Shown: positions 15,183 to 24,200 of the stretch, piece after piece
Position numbering within the stretch: the stretch's first letter is position 1
How the letters are laid out: every line of letters starts with the position of its first letter
Assembly: GCF_000717475.1 (NCBI RefSeq)
Contig: NZ_JPIK01000027.1
Coordinates: 1 to 38,465, forward strand
Length of the DNA stretch: 38,465 nucleotides
Source of the DNA: Desulfonatronum thiodismutans
GTDB lineage: Bacteria > Desulfobacterota > Desulfovibrionia > Desulfovibrionales > Desulfonatronaceae
Direction of reading: 5' to 3'
Made by a program: the position numbers and the translations under genes
The notes under the pieces: model-generated
What the model was told of the DNA's origin: nothing
Database searches by the model: none
What the model saw: only the letters and a program-made list of their open reading frames with translations

Positions 15183-16046
15183 TTAATAGATCTTGCGCTT
15201 GGCGAAACTGGAGCCCAGCACGTTGAACGTATTCTCCACAACGAAAATGGCGTGCTCATCCTTGGAAAAAACAAGCTCTTCCAGGCGCTTTAAGACGATA
15301 TTGTTGGTGATGGCCATGATGATGTCCTTGTCTTTCCGGGAGTAGGCCCCGTGTCCGCGGATGAACGTCGCGCCCATCTTCAGGTGGTTGATCATTTCGT
15401 CGGCGATCTCCTGGCTGCGGTCGGAGATGATCAGCACGAGCTTGCGCTGGTTGAACAACCCCAGGGTGGATTCCAGGACCACGGAGGTGATGAACACAAG
15501 GATCAGGGAGGCGATGATCAGGTCGATGTCCAACACCAACAGGCTGACGCTGAACAAGGCAAAGTTGAAGATGAAGTAGGTTTTTCCGATACCGATATTG
15601 TATTTCTGGTTCAACAACACCGCCACCACGTCCAGCCCTCCGTTGGATCCCAGGGAGCGCAGCACGATCCCCGCCCCGAAACCAATGATCCCGCCGGCGG
15701 CAATGGCCGCGTAGAGCTGCTCCTGAATGCCGAAGTCCAGGTCGATCAGCTCGTAGGTCAGGGTGGCCACGACCATGGCATACAGACTGTAGAAAAAGAA
15801 GCGCCGACTGACATTGACCCAGCCCACGACGAACAACGGAATGTTCAACAGAAAATACAGAATGCCGGCGGACACCACCGGAAACGCATAAAAGATCAGC
15901 AGCCCGACACCGAACACTCCGCCGGGAACAAAGGCGTGATGCACCACGATGCCCTTCATCGCGGCGGAAATGATCACCGATCCAGCGGTGATCAACAAAA
16001 GGTTCCACCAGATCGTGTACGTAAAACTCTCAACCCGCTTCGTCAT
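15183..16046 (-). CDS. YitT family membrane protein
   Basis: A 287-residue protein of the YitT (DUF161 plus DUF2179) family. Five to six membrane segments occupy residues about 12-200, including GGIIGFGAGIVLRSLGSNGGLDVVAVLL, a typical YitT motif. A cytoplasmic C-terminal alpha/beta domain (about 205-287) has the usual YSRKDKDIIMAI segment. The family is widespread; its transport or regulatory role is not established. GGAGG lies 6 bases before the ATG. The gene converges with the kinase gene; the 123-bp gap shows no clear terminator. Confidence 0.9.
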   Translation of the reverse strand: MTKRVESFTYTIWWNLLLITAGSVIISAAMKGIVVHHAFVPGGVFGVGLLIFYAFPVVSAGILYFLLNIPLFVVGWVNVSRRFFFYSLYAMVVATLTYELIDLDFGIQEQLYAAIAAGGIIGFGAGIVLRSLGSNGGLDVVAVLLNQKYNIGIGKTYFIFNFALFSVSLLVLDIDLIIASLILVFITSVVLESTLGLFNQRKLVLIISDRSQEIADEMINHLKMGATFIRGHGAYSRKDKDIIMAITNNIVLKRLEELVFSKDEHAIFVVENTFNVLGSSFAKRKIY

Positions 16047-16073
16047 CCTCGGCCTCCAAAGAAAAAAGGAAAA

Positions 16074-16101
16074 GGGTTGCGATGATCATCCATCGCAACC
16101 C
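16074..16101 (-). terminator. Intrinsic terminator after tRNA-Pro
   Basis: GGGTTGCGATG (16074-16084) and CATCGCAACCC (16091-16101) form a perfect 11-bp stem with a 6-nt loop. On the minus strand it follows the tRNA and is trailed by a T-rich run (A-rich on plus at 16062-16073). Confidence 0.85.
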
Positions 16102-16114
16102 TTCGTTGTTCCAC

Positions 16115-16191
16115 TGGTCGGGGCGAGACGATTTGAACGTCCGACCCCCTGCTCCCAAGGCAGGTGCGCTGCCAAGCTGCGCTACGCCCCG
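16115..16191 (-). tRNA. tRNA-Pro (anticodon TGG)
   Basis: The reverse complement folds as a 77-nt tRNA with encoded CCA. The acceptor stem CGGGGCG pairs with CGCCCCG, the anticodon stem CCTGC/GCAGG encloses CTTGGGA, and the T-loop is GTTCAAATC. Anticodon TGG reads CCA and related proline codons. It sits between cobO and the YitT gene, all on the minus strand. Confidence 0.97.
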
Positions 16192-16265
16192 ATTTCAGAA
16201 CAACTAGTCGAATCAACGAAATATGGCAAGCCCGCGGCGGACTTGCCCGACCACGACCCGAGACG

Positions 16266-16772
16266 TCAAAAATCAATCCCTTTGAGCGCCCCCTGCCCTT
16301 GGTTGAAAGGGTGTTTAACCGGGAGCATTTCCGTGATCAGATCCGCCTGTTGCCCCAGCCATTCCGGGAGACCGCGCCCGGTCAGGACCAGGTGCACGTT
16401 TCGCTTTTGAGCCCTGTCCAGCAGGGCTTGCAGTTCTTCCTGCTCCAGCACTCCCGCACCCAAGGCGTACAGGACCTCGTCCAACACCAGGACATGGACG
16501 TCGGTCGCGACCTTGGACGAGGCCCAAACCAGGGTACTCAGGGCCGCCTCCCTGTGCCTGGTCCGGTCCTGGTTGTCCCGAAAAAAACCCAGGCCGCCGA
16601 CGAGGAAGTCGTCACCGAGATGGGACGCCAAAAACCGTTGCTCCCCGGCAACGTCGTCCCGTTTCATGAACTGCGCGCAGGCCACGCGCAGACCGTGTCC
16701 CAGAGCCCGGAGGATCTGTCCCAAGGCAGCGGAGGTCTTGCCCTTGCCGTCTCCAGTGTACACCACGATCAC
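16266..16772 (-). CDS. cobO: CobO/BtuR corrinoid adenosyltransferase
   Basis: A 168-residue enzyme that transfers the adenosyl group of ATP to cob(I)yrinate a,c-diamide or cobalamin, making the coenzyme form of B12 in the cytoplasm. The P-loop GDGKGKTSAALG follows the N-terminal strand (about residues 8-19), and VLVLDEVLYALGAG and VLTGRGLPEWL are family motifs. The start is a GTG at 16772 with GGAGG 7 bases upstream; it overlaps the stop of the radical SAM gene (GTGA). Longer in-frame starts would lie inside that gene and add unrelated sequence. No other cobalamin genes are in the window. Confidence 0.92.
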   Translation of the reverse strand: MIVVYTGDGKGKTSAALGQILRALGHGLRVACAQFMKRDDVAGEQRFLASHLGDDFLVGGLGFFRDNQDRTRHREAALSTLVWASSKVATDVHVLVLDEVLYALGAGVLEQEELQALLDRAQKRNVHLVLTGRGLPEWLGQQADLITEMLPVKHPFNQGQGALKGIDF

Positions 16773-17833
16773 GTTGTCGCCTCCAACGGTATGATTTTCA
16801 TGCCTTGTCCTTCCACGGGAGCGCCGCAGGCACGGCACGCTCCGTCGTCCATCCCAATGTTTCGCACGTGGAATCCTTGTCGAAGAAGCAACGGCGTCCC
16901 GCACCCGGAACATTCAGTCGCCTCCCCGGCAACCCCGGTGATATTCCCGACGTAGACATGCGACAACCCGGCCTCCTTGCCGATCTCCCATGCTTTCTTG
17001 AGGGATTGCGGCGGTGTCGGCGGGCGGTCGAGCATGGCGTAGTCCGGATGAAAACGGGACAGATGCCAGGGCGTTTGGGGCCCCAACTCCCGGCAAATGA
17101 AGTCGGCCATAGCCCGCAATTCACCGGGGTCGTCGTTCAGTCCCGGAATGAGCAATGTGGTGACTTCCAGCCACCAGCCCAACCCGCGGATGGTTTTCAG
17201 ATTGTCCAGGACGGGCTGCAGTCTGGCCCCGCAGATGTCCTTGTAAAATCCCTCGGAGAACGCCTTCAAATCGATGTTCGCGGCGTCGATCAACGGCCCC
17301 CAGGACTCCAGGCATTCCCTGCTTTGAAACCCGTTGGACACGATGATGTTCCCCAGACCCCGTTCCCTGGCCCGAGTGGCCACGTCTTCCACCAGTTCGA
17401 AAAAAATCGTGGGTTCGGAATAGGTGTAGGAAATACTGGCGGCCTTGGAACGCAGGGCCAAGTCCACCACGGCTTGCGCCCGAACCCGCTCTCCCCGCAC
17501 GGCCTCGCCCCGGCGCGGCGGCTGGGACAAGCTGGAATTCTGGCAAAAGGAGCAGGATAGATTGCAGCCCATGGTTCCCAGGGAGAGGGTTTTGGTGCCG
17601 GGGAAATAGTGATACAGCGGCTTTTTCTCCACCGGGTCGAGGTTCAGGGCGGCCACCGTGTCCCGAACCAGGGTATACAGCCGCCCCCGCCGATTGACCC
17701 GCACCCCGCATCGCCCCCGCTCATTCTCGGCGATAACGCAGAAGTGGGCGCAGAGTCGGCACTGGACCTTTTCATCCTTCAGCGGCTTCCAAAGGCGGGC
17801 CTCATCCGTTGAAAAACTCAGGGACGTACTCAT
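16769..17833 (-). CDS. amrS: AmmeMemoRadiSam system radical SAM enzyme
   Basis: A 354-residue radical SAM protein. The cluster motif is Cys90-x3-Cys94-x2-Cys97 (GCNLSCSFCQN). An N-terminal CRLCAHFCVI...GRCG segment (25-43) and a C-terminal zinc-ribbon-like pair (CSGCG and CRACG) are typical of the AmrS family, formerly annotated as pyruvate-formate lyase activating homologue. The usual partners, AMMECR1 and Memo, are not seen here. The biological reaction is unknown. AGGAGGTG lies 6 bases before the ATG. The gene overlaps cobO by 4 bp and lies 59 bp after a small exported protein gene, so the three probably form one transcript. Confidence 0.92.
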   Translation of the reverse strand: MSTSLSFSTDEARLWKPLKDEKVQCRLCAHFCVIAENERGRCGVRVNRRGRLYTLVRDTVAALNLDPVEKKPLYHYFPGTKTLSLGTMGCNLSCSFCQNSSLSQPPRRGEAVRGERVRAQAVVDLALRSKAASISYTYSEPTIFFELVEDVATRARERGLGNIIVSNGFQSRECLESWGPLIDAANIDLKAFSEGFYKDICGARLQPVLDNLKTIRGLGWWLEVTTLLIPGLNDDPGELRAMADFICRELGPQTPWHLSRFHPDYAMLDRPPTPPQSLKKAWEIGKEAGLSHVYVGNITGVAGEATECSGCGTPLLLRQGFHVRNIGMDDGACRACGAPVEGQGMKIIPLEATT

Positions 17834-17892
17834 ATCGCCACCTCCTCGATGGGATCAGATCCGGAAAGGGTTCCAATTCGGGCCTATCGCCT

Positions 17893-18336
17893 TCAATCCC
17901 GCTTTCCGGGCGCTGTTTGCTCCCTGGGCATGCGACCGTGAGGCACGCGCGGGTCCGGCTTGGTCATATCCGGCCTGGTCATGCCAGGCTTGGTGTTTCC
18001 AGGCCAGGTTATTTCCGGAGTGATCAGCAACGGGCCGAAGAGCACTTCGCTTTCCTGCCTTTCCTCCGGGGGCGGGACCACATGGATCACCCTGTCGCCC
18101 GAGTCGTCGTCAGGGCCGAGATTTCTGTCCATATACATCCGGGTTCCCGGCTTTGTTTCCCCGGACGGGCCGACGCGGATCACGGAATCACCTGAGCGCT
18201 CATCCGTGCCGATATACGCTCCCCCGGCCGCTTGGGCCAGGACATGCGATGTCCGTGACACCTCGACGGTCAAGAAATACGCGAATACGAACACGACAAA
18301 CCCAAGCCCCAATATCCTTATCCGTCGGCAATGCAT
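17893..18336 (-). CDS. Small exported or membrane-anchored protein, unknown function
   Basis: A 147-residue protein that I do not recognise. Residues 8-25 form a hydrophobic signal or anchor, with possible cleavage after VLAQA (about 36). The mature part repeats short themes such as SGDSVIRVGP and SGDRVIHVVPP and ends in a Pro/Lys/Arg-rich tail with KPGMTRPDMTKPD. It has no Cys after export and no enzyme motif. It is accepted as a gene because AAGGAGGT stands 5 bases before the ATG and it is followed by amrS. It may be a periplasmic low-complexity protein. Confidence 0.7.
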   Translation of the reverse strand: MHCRRIRILGLGFVVFVFAYFLTVEVSRTSHVLAQAAGGAYIGTDERSGDSVIRVGPSGETKPGTRMYMDRNLGPDDDSGDRVIHVVPPPEERQESEVLFGPLLITPEITWPGNTKPGMTRPDMTKPDPRVPHGRMPREQTAPGKRD

Positions 18337-18370
18337 CCCGTACCTCCTTATCCTAACTCAACACCAATCA

Positions 18371-18481
18371 GTATCGAAATCGCAATCGTGATCGAAATCG
18401 AACGCCATGCCCAAGAAGGTGAAGTAATCACAGGAATATACACCAAATTTTCCAAATCTAATTCCGATTTCGATTCGATAC
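18371..18481. repeat. GATCGAAATCG-type inverted repeat region
   Basis: GTATCGAAATCG (18371-18382) and a second ATCGAAATCG tract (18392-18401) face CGATTTCGATTCGATAC (18465-18481) in opposite orientation, about 83 bp apart. The rest of 18337-18615 is AT-richer than its surroundings and holds the purM leader and the divergent promoter for the exported protein gene. It looks like a dispersed intergenic repeat rather than a gene. Confidence 0.45.
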
Positions 18482-18615
18482 CGATCCAGGTAGCGGGTGA
18501 GGATCGAGATCAAATCCGCCCTGGACGAACCGGGCATTTTCCTTGAACAATAATCGCGGGAGTGGTAGGTTGCCCGAATCGTTCGTCATCACCTTCTCAA
18601 GGAGCAACCGTCATC

Positions 18616-19668
18616 ATGATGCCTCATCGCTCTCAGGCCTATCAACATGCCGGCGTTGACATCCAGGCAGGCAATAGGCTTGTCGATCGGATCAAGAAAG
18701 CCATTTCCACCACCCACACCAAGGGTGTCATTTCGGATATCGGAGGGTTCGGAGGCCTGTTCAAGCCGGACATGAACCAGTTCAACGAGCCCGTGCTGGT
18801 CGCGGCCACGGACGGTGTGGGAACCAAGCTGAAGCTGGCCTTCGCCTTTCAGCGCCACGACACCATAGGTATCGATCTGGTGGCCATGAATGTCAACGAT
18901 ATCCTCGTTCAGGGCGCCAAGCCCCTATTCTTCCTGGATTATTTTGCCACGGGCAAGTTGGACCTGGACCAGGCCGAGCAGGTCGTGACCGGCATCGCCG
19001 CCGGCTGCAAGGAGGCCGGATGCGCCCTGCTTGGCGGAGAAACCGCCGAGATGCCTGACTTTTATTCTCCTGGAGAGTATGATCTGGCCGGATTTTGCGT
19101 CGGCATCGTCGAAGACACCAAGATCATCGATGGCTCACGTTCCAGCCCCGGAGACCAACTTATCGGGTTGGCCTCCTCGGGATTCCACGCCAACGGCTAC
19201 TCCCTGGTGCGCAAGGTGCTTGCCGAATCCAGGCTGCAAGGCCAAGACACCTTCCCCGGAACCCAGAACTCCGTAGCCGACGTCCTGCTCAGCCCCACCA
19301 AGATCTACGTCAAGCCGGTGCTGAACCTGTTGCGCGACCTGCCCATCAAGGGCATGGTCCATATCACCGGCGGCGGCTTTTACGACAACATTCCCCGGAT
19401 CATCCCCAACCAGTTGCTGGCCTCGATCCAGTTCGGCTCCTGGCCCGTGCCCCAGGATTTTCTGTGGGTCAAACAGGCCGGCCGTCTTTCCTGGGAAGAA
19501 ATGCACCAAATCTTCAACGTCGGCATCGGCTTCCTGCTCGTAGTGGACAAACAACACGCCGAAGAGATCATTTCCCGGCTCAACGCCCAGAACCAGGATG
19601 CCTTCCTGATCGGCGAACTCCAAGAGCGCAAGGGCAGGGACGAAGAGCAGGTGCGAATCGTCTTCTGA
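18616..19668 (+). CDS. purM: PurM, phosphoribosylformylglycinamidine cyclo-ligase (AIR synthetase)
   Basis: A 350-residue enzyme that uses ATP to close FGAM into aminoimidazole ribonucleotide in purine synthesis. Motifs include the N-terminal YQHAGVDIQAGN, the ATP-binding SDIGGFGGLF, VAATDGVGTKL, MNVNDILVQGA and LLGGETAEMPDFY, and length equals the family norm (about 345). AAGGAG lies 10 bases before the ATG at 18616; an adjacent ATG at 18619 is equivalent. The gene stands alone and converges with the radical SAM gene. It resembles SelD in fold but carries PurM motifs throughout. Confidence 0.96.
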   Translation: MMPHRSQAYQHAGVDIQAGNRLVDRIKKAISTTHTKGVISDIGGFGGLFKPDMNQFNEPVLVAATDGVGTKLKLAFAFQRHDTIGIDLVAMNVNDILVQGAKPLFFLDYFATGKLDLDQAEQVVTGIAAGCKEAGCALLGGETAEMPDFYSPGEYDLAGFCVGIVEDTKIIDGSRSSPGDQLIGLASSGFHANGYSLVRKVLAESRLQGQDTFPGTQNSVADVLLSPTKIYVKPVLNLLRDLPIKGMVHITGGGFYDNIPRIIPNQLLASIQFGSWPVPQDFLWVKQAGRLSWEEMHQIFNVGIGFLLVVDKQHAEEIISRLNAQNQDAFLIGELQERKGRDEEQVRIVF

Positions 19669-19732
19669 TCCACGCCGACGAGGCGGCAAGTTGATACAGT
19701 CCGATTCCGCGGGCTGTTCAAAAGCCTGGCCC

Positions 19733-21001
19733 TCACCCTAAATACGGATTGAAGTAGCCGAAGCGAATCCACGGTGCCTGGCGTCGCAGTTCCCGGAGCA
19801 TCCCGCGCAAGCCCATTCCAGTTTCCCGCTCGTCACTCGCGTCCTGATACAGTCCCAAGTAAACTTCCGGATCGAGATTCATATTCCGGAGTTGGATGAA
19901 ATCCACCCGTTCGGCCCTGACCAGTTCGGTCAAAGCCGTGACGTCCTCGGATCTATCGCTGATTCCGGGAAAAAACAGGTAATTCAGGGACACGAACAGC
20001 CCACCTTGCTTGGCCTTGCGGATGCTTTCCCGCACGTCACCAAAGGTGTAGCCCTGGGGACGATGGTATCGCGCATACACCGCCTCCCGGGCGCTGTTCA
20101 GGCTGACCCGGATCGAGGACATCCCGGCCCGGGCCAGCTCCGGAATCGTCTCCGGCAGGCCGGCGTTGGTGTTCACGTTCACGGTCCCTTGGCCTCCGGA
20201 CGCCCGAAAATCATGCACCGCCCGGGCGATCAGCTCCGCCTCGGTCAATGGCTCGCCCTCGCACCCCTGCCCAAAGGAAAAGATGGCCCGGGGTTCACGC
20301 CTCCCATGATGATCCATGATTTCCACGACTTCCCCGACCGAAGGCTGAAACCGGATCCGATTCTGGGTCGAGGGAAAACCCGAGTCAGGCGGTTGCAGGG
20401 ACAGACAGCCCACGCAGCGGGCGTTGCAGGAACGCGACGTGGGCAGGGGCGCTTCATATCGACCCAGGGCCAAATTTCGAGCCGCCGGGCAGGACGAGAC
20501 CAGGGCACAGTCGGCCAGGTGCCGAACCAGCCGATTTCCGGGAAACGTCTTCAGCCATTGCCTGGCCCCGGCCTGAATTCGCTTCGGAGAGACACCTTCG
20601 AATTGCTGTCGCGGATCTTCATCCACCTGGGTCGCGCAGACCCAAAACCGGCCCCGGGCATACCCCACCGCACCGTAGGCGAACAGCGGCAGAACCGGTG
20701 CGCCGGGATCCGTCTCATAGGCGCAAACCGCGCTCAACGTATGCCCCGGGCTAACGAAGGCCGCCACCGCGGTCCGATCACCGGCCTCAATTCCCCCTCT
20801 GTCCGAGTCCCAGCCCAGGGCACGCCGACCTGGAAGCAAAAACAACTCACATTCCTTGGGCAACGGGATCAGTTCCTCGGGCTCCGGACGACGAAACTCC
20901 CAGCCACTCCGACACACCATGCCCAACGAAGGATGATCGTAGATCCGTCCGCGCCGGTCCGCGAAGACCATGCGGGGGTTGACGTCGGTGCGCTTGTCCA
21001 T
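19733..21001 (-). CDS. Radical SAM protein with extra N-terminal domain
   Basis: A 422-residue protein. Residues about 185-400 form a radical SAM barrel with Cys192-x3-Cys196-x2-Cys199 (SCNARCVGC) and NTNAG and VSLNSA barrel motifs. The first about 180 residues form a separate, unrecognised domain with YDHP, four Cys and a LFAYGAVGYARGRFWVCA segment. Substrate and product are unknown. The ATG at 21001 has AGAGAGG 7 bases upstream; an ATG at 21019 is also possible. It diverges from the GH65 gene and converges with purM, leaving only 64 bp without a clear terminator. Confidence 0.82.
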   Translation of the reverse strand: MDKRTDVNPRMVFADRRGRIYDHPSLGMVCRSGWEFRRPEPEELIPLPKECELFLLPGRRALGWDSDRGGIEAGDRTAVAAFVSPGHTLSAVCAYETDPGAPVLPLFAYGAVGYARGRFWVCATQVDEDPRQQFEGVSPKRIQAGARQWLKTFPGNRLVRHLADCALVSSCPAARNLALGRYEAPLPTSRSCNARCVGCLSLQPPDSGFPSTQNRIRFQPSVGEVVEIMDHHGRREPRAIFSFGQGCEGEPLTEAELIARAVHDFRASGGQGTVNVNTNAGLPETIPELARAGMSSIRVSLNSAREAVYARYHRPQGYTFGDVRESIRKAKQGGLFVSLNYLFFPGISDRSEDVTALTELVRAERVDFIQLRNMNLDPEVYLGLYQDASDERETGMGLRGMLRELRRQAPWIRFGYFNPYLG

Positions 21002-21266
21002 GTCCCGGCCTCTCTCCATCGTTTTTTTCTCCGCTCCGACGGATAGGTCATCATTCACTCCTTGGCAATCCGTCATGAGACGTGTCGCGCCCCTCAATCC
21101 AAGGCAAAATCGCCCTGGAAATCGCCCCGAAGAGGTTGACCTGCTCCGCTTCGTTGCTCAGAATGGCTTCCCGGAATCGTTACGCGACGCGTTTTCATCG
21201 CCCTTGCGCCCCGCATCTTCGAGACCACTGCAACCAATGCAACCTTTTTGCCTTTCGGGAGGAATC

Positions 21267-24200
21267 ATGACCGGAACACAACCCAAGGCGGCCATTTTCG
21301 ATCTGGGCGGCGTTTTGACCAGCACCGACCATCTGCACGCCAAAGCTTGGGAGCAGATCCTCAATCCGTTCCTGGAAAACGTAGCCGAAAAGGAAGGCAG
21401 CCCGTTCCGACCCTTTGATCCGCAAGGCGACTACCGCAACCACCTGGAACGCCGCCCGGGCTTTGAAGGCGCGCTGAGCTTTTTCAAATCCCGAAATATC
21501 GAACCGCCTTACGGTCGGCCGGACGACTCGGCCGACGCCCAGACCATCCACGGCTTGTGTCGCCGCAAAAACGACCTTTTCCTGGAAATGCTGAACACCC
21601 ATGGCCCGAAAATCATAGATTCCTCGGTCGAACTTCTCAAAGCACTCAAGAATGACGGTTTTCAAATCGGAATCACCTCTTCCAGCCTGAACTGCGACTG
21701 TATTCTGAAGCTTGCCGGACTGGAAGGCCTGTACGACGTACGCATGGACGACGAGATGGCTCGGGAGCAAGGCCTCCGGGAAAAACCCCATCCGGACATG
21801 CTCCTGGCCGCGACCAAGGCCATGGGCCGGTACCCCGGAGAATGCCTGGTGGTGGACGATGCCTTGGCCGGAGTCCAGGCGGGCCGAGCCGGAAATTTCG
21901 GTATGGTCGTCGGCTTGGCCCGCAACGGCGAAGGCGAGATGCTGCGTCAGTTCGGCGCGGACATGGTCCTGGGCGACTTGTCGGAAACATGCCCCGAGGA
22001 CATCCTGGCCTGGTTCGAGCGCGAGCTGCCCCAGGACGGCTGGAAACTCGACTATGTCGGCCTGGATCGTGGTGACGAGAAGTTACGCGAAACCCTGACT
22101 ACCGTGGGCAACGGGTACATCGGCACGCGAGGGTGTTTCGAAGGCGAGAGGGCCTCCTTCTATCACTACCCGGGAACCTACATGGCGGGCATCTTCAACC
22201 GCGTTCCGAGCATGGTCCACGACAAGGAAATCTTTAACAACGATTTCGTGAACTGCCCGAACTGGCTGCCCGTGGAATTCAAGATCGGCAACGGCAAATT
22301 CCTGAGCCCGCTGCAAATGGAGCTGCTCAGCTACAAGCAGGAGTTGGACCTGCGCCGCGGCGTGCTGCAACGGACCATGATCTGCCGGGACGTCCACGGC
22401 TTGATCACCCGGATCCGCTCCGAACGTCTGGCCAGCATGGCCGAGGCACACCTCTGCGCGTTGCGCTTTGAGCTGACGCCCATCAACTACTCCGCGCCCA
22501 TCACCATGCGGGTCAGCCTGGACGGCAACGTGGAAAACGCCAACGTACCCCGCTACTCCCAACTGACCTCCAAGCACCTGGAACTGATGCACTCCGGGCG
22601 AACTTCCAGCGGGGTCTGCCTGCGGGTCAAGACCACCGGCTCCGGCTACCAGATCCACATGGAGGCCCAGAACCGCCTGCTGGAGGAAAACAAACTCCTG
22701 TCCCCGGAACGCAAGGTTTTCAAGAACGACGCGGAAATCGGAGAGGAACTGCGCTTCCATGCCCACGAGAACCGGACCTATGCTCTGGAAAAGATCGTCG
22801 CGGTGTACAGTTCCCTGGACGGGGTCCAGGACCTGGGCAGCGCGGCTGCCAACCTGGCTGGAAAACAGGCTTCCTATGCCAAGGTTCTCAGCGCCCACGA
22901 ACGGGCCTGGGCCGCGCTGTGGGACAAGGCGGACATCCGCATCCAGGGCGACCGCTTCATCCAGCGCACCACCCGTCTGCATATCTACCACCTCCTGACC
23001 ACGGCCTCGCCGCACAACCGCCGCCTCTACACCGGAATGCCCGCCCGGGGGCTGCACGGCGAGGCCTACCGGGGTCATATTTTTTGGGATGAGATCTACA
23101 TCCTGCCGTTCTTCGACCTCCACTTTCCGGAAATCTCCCGCTCTCTGCTGCTCTACCGCTACCACCGCCTGGACGGGGCCCGGAAGTACGCCGGCCAGTA
23201 CGGCTACAAAGGAGCCATGTACCCTTGGCAGACCGCGGACGGTGGGGACGAGGAAACCCAGGAAATCCACTACAACCCCGCCGGCAAGACCTGGGACCCG
23301 GATCTCAGCCGCCGCCAGCGCCATGTTTCCATCGCCATCTTCGCCAATGTCTGGCGCTACGTGAACTGGTCCAAGGACGAGCGGTTCCTGCGTGACTACG
23401 GCGCGGAAATGCTTCTGGAAATCGCCCGGTTCTGGGCGGACATCGCTCGGTTCGATCCCGAGACGGGCCGCTACCACATCGAGGGGGTAATGGGACCGGA
23501 CGAGTTCCATGAAAAGCTGCCCGGCTCCGAAGAACCCGGCATCAAGGACAACGCCTACACCAACGTCATGGTGGTCTGGCTCCTGGAACGGGCCCTGGAA
23601 CTGGTGGAACGCCTGCCCGCCGCGACCATGAAAAAGCTGCGCGACCAGATCGGCTTCGACCCTTCGGAAACGGAAAAGTGGCGGGACATGATCCACAAGC
23701 TGAACGTGCTGCTGTCTCCTGAAGGCATCATCCACCAATTCGACGGGTATATGGATTTGAAAGAGCTGGACTGGGACGCCTACCGCCGCCGCTACTACGA
23801 CATCCATCGCATGGATCGCATCCTCAAGGCCGAGGGGGACAGTCCGGACCACTACAAACTGGCCAAGCAGGCCGACGTGCTGATGATGTACTACCTGCTG
23901 GACCCCGACGAGGTGGCACACATTCTGCGCGAACTGGGGCACGAGATCGACGACCCCTTGGAACTGCTCCAGAAAAATTACGATTTCTACGAGCCGCGCA
24001 CCAGCCACGGCTCCACCTTGAGCAAAGTGGTCCACGCCGTGGTTTCCTACTTCATCCACTCCGACGCCGGAACGTGGCGTTGGTTCGTGGAGGCCATGAA
24101 AAGCGACGTCTACGACACCCAGGGCGGAACCACCAAGGAGGGCATCCATACCGGAGTAATGGCCGCCACCCTGGACATCATCCTGCGTTGCTTCGCCGGG

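Noticed and set aside
18616..19668. SelD (selenophosphate synthetase) near a putative selenoprotein
   Set aside because: The protein belongs to the same superfamily but has PurM motifs (SDIGGFGGLF, GGETAEMPDFY) and no SelD N-terminal Cys/Sec-Lys motif.
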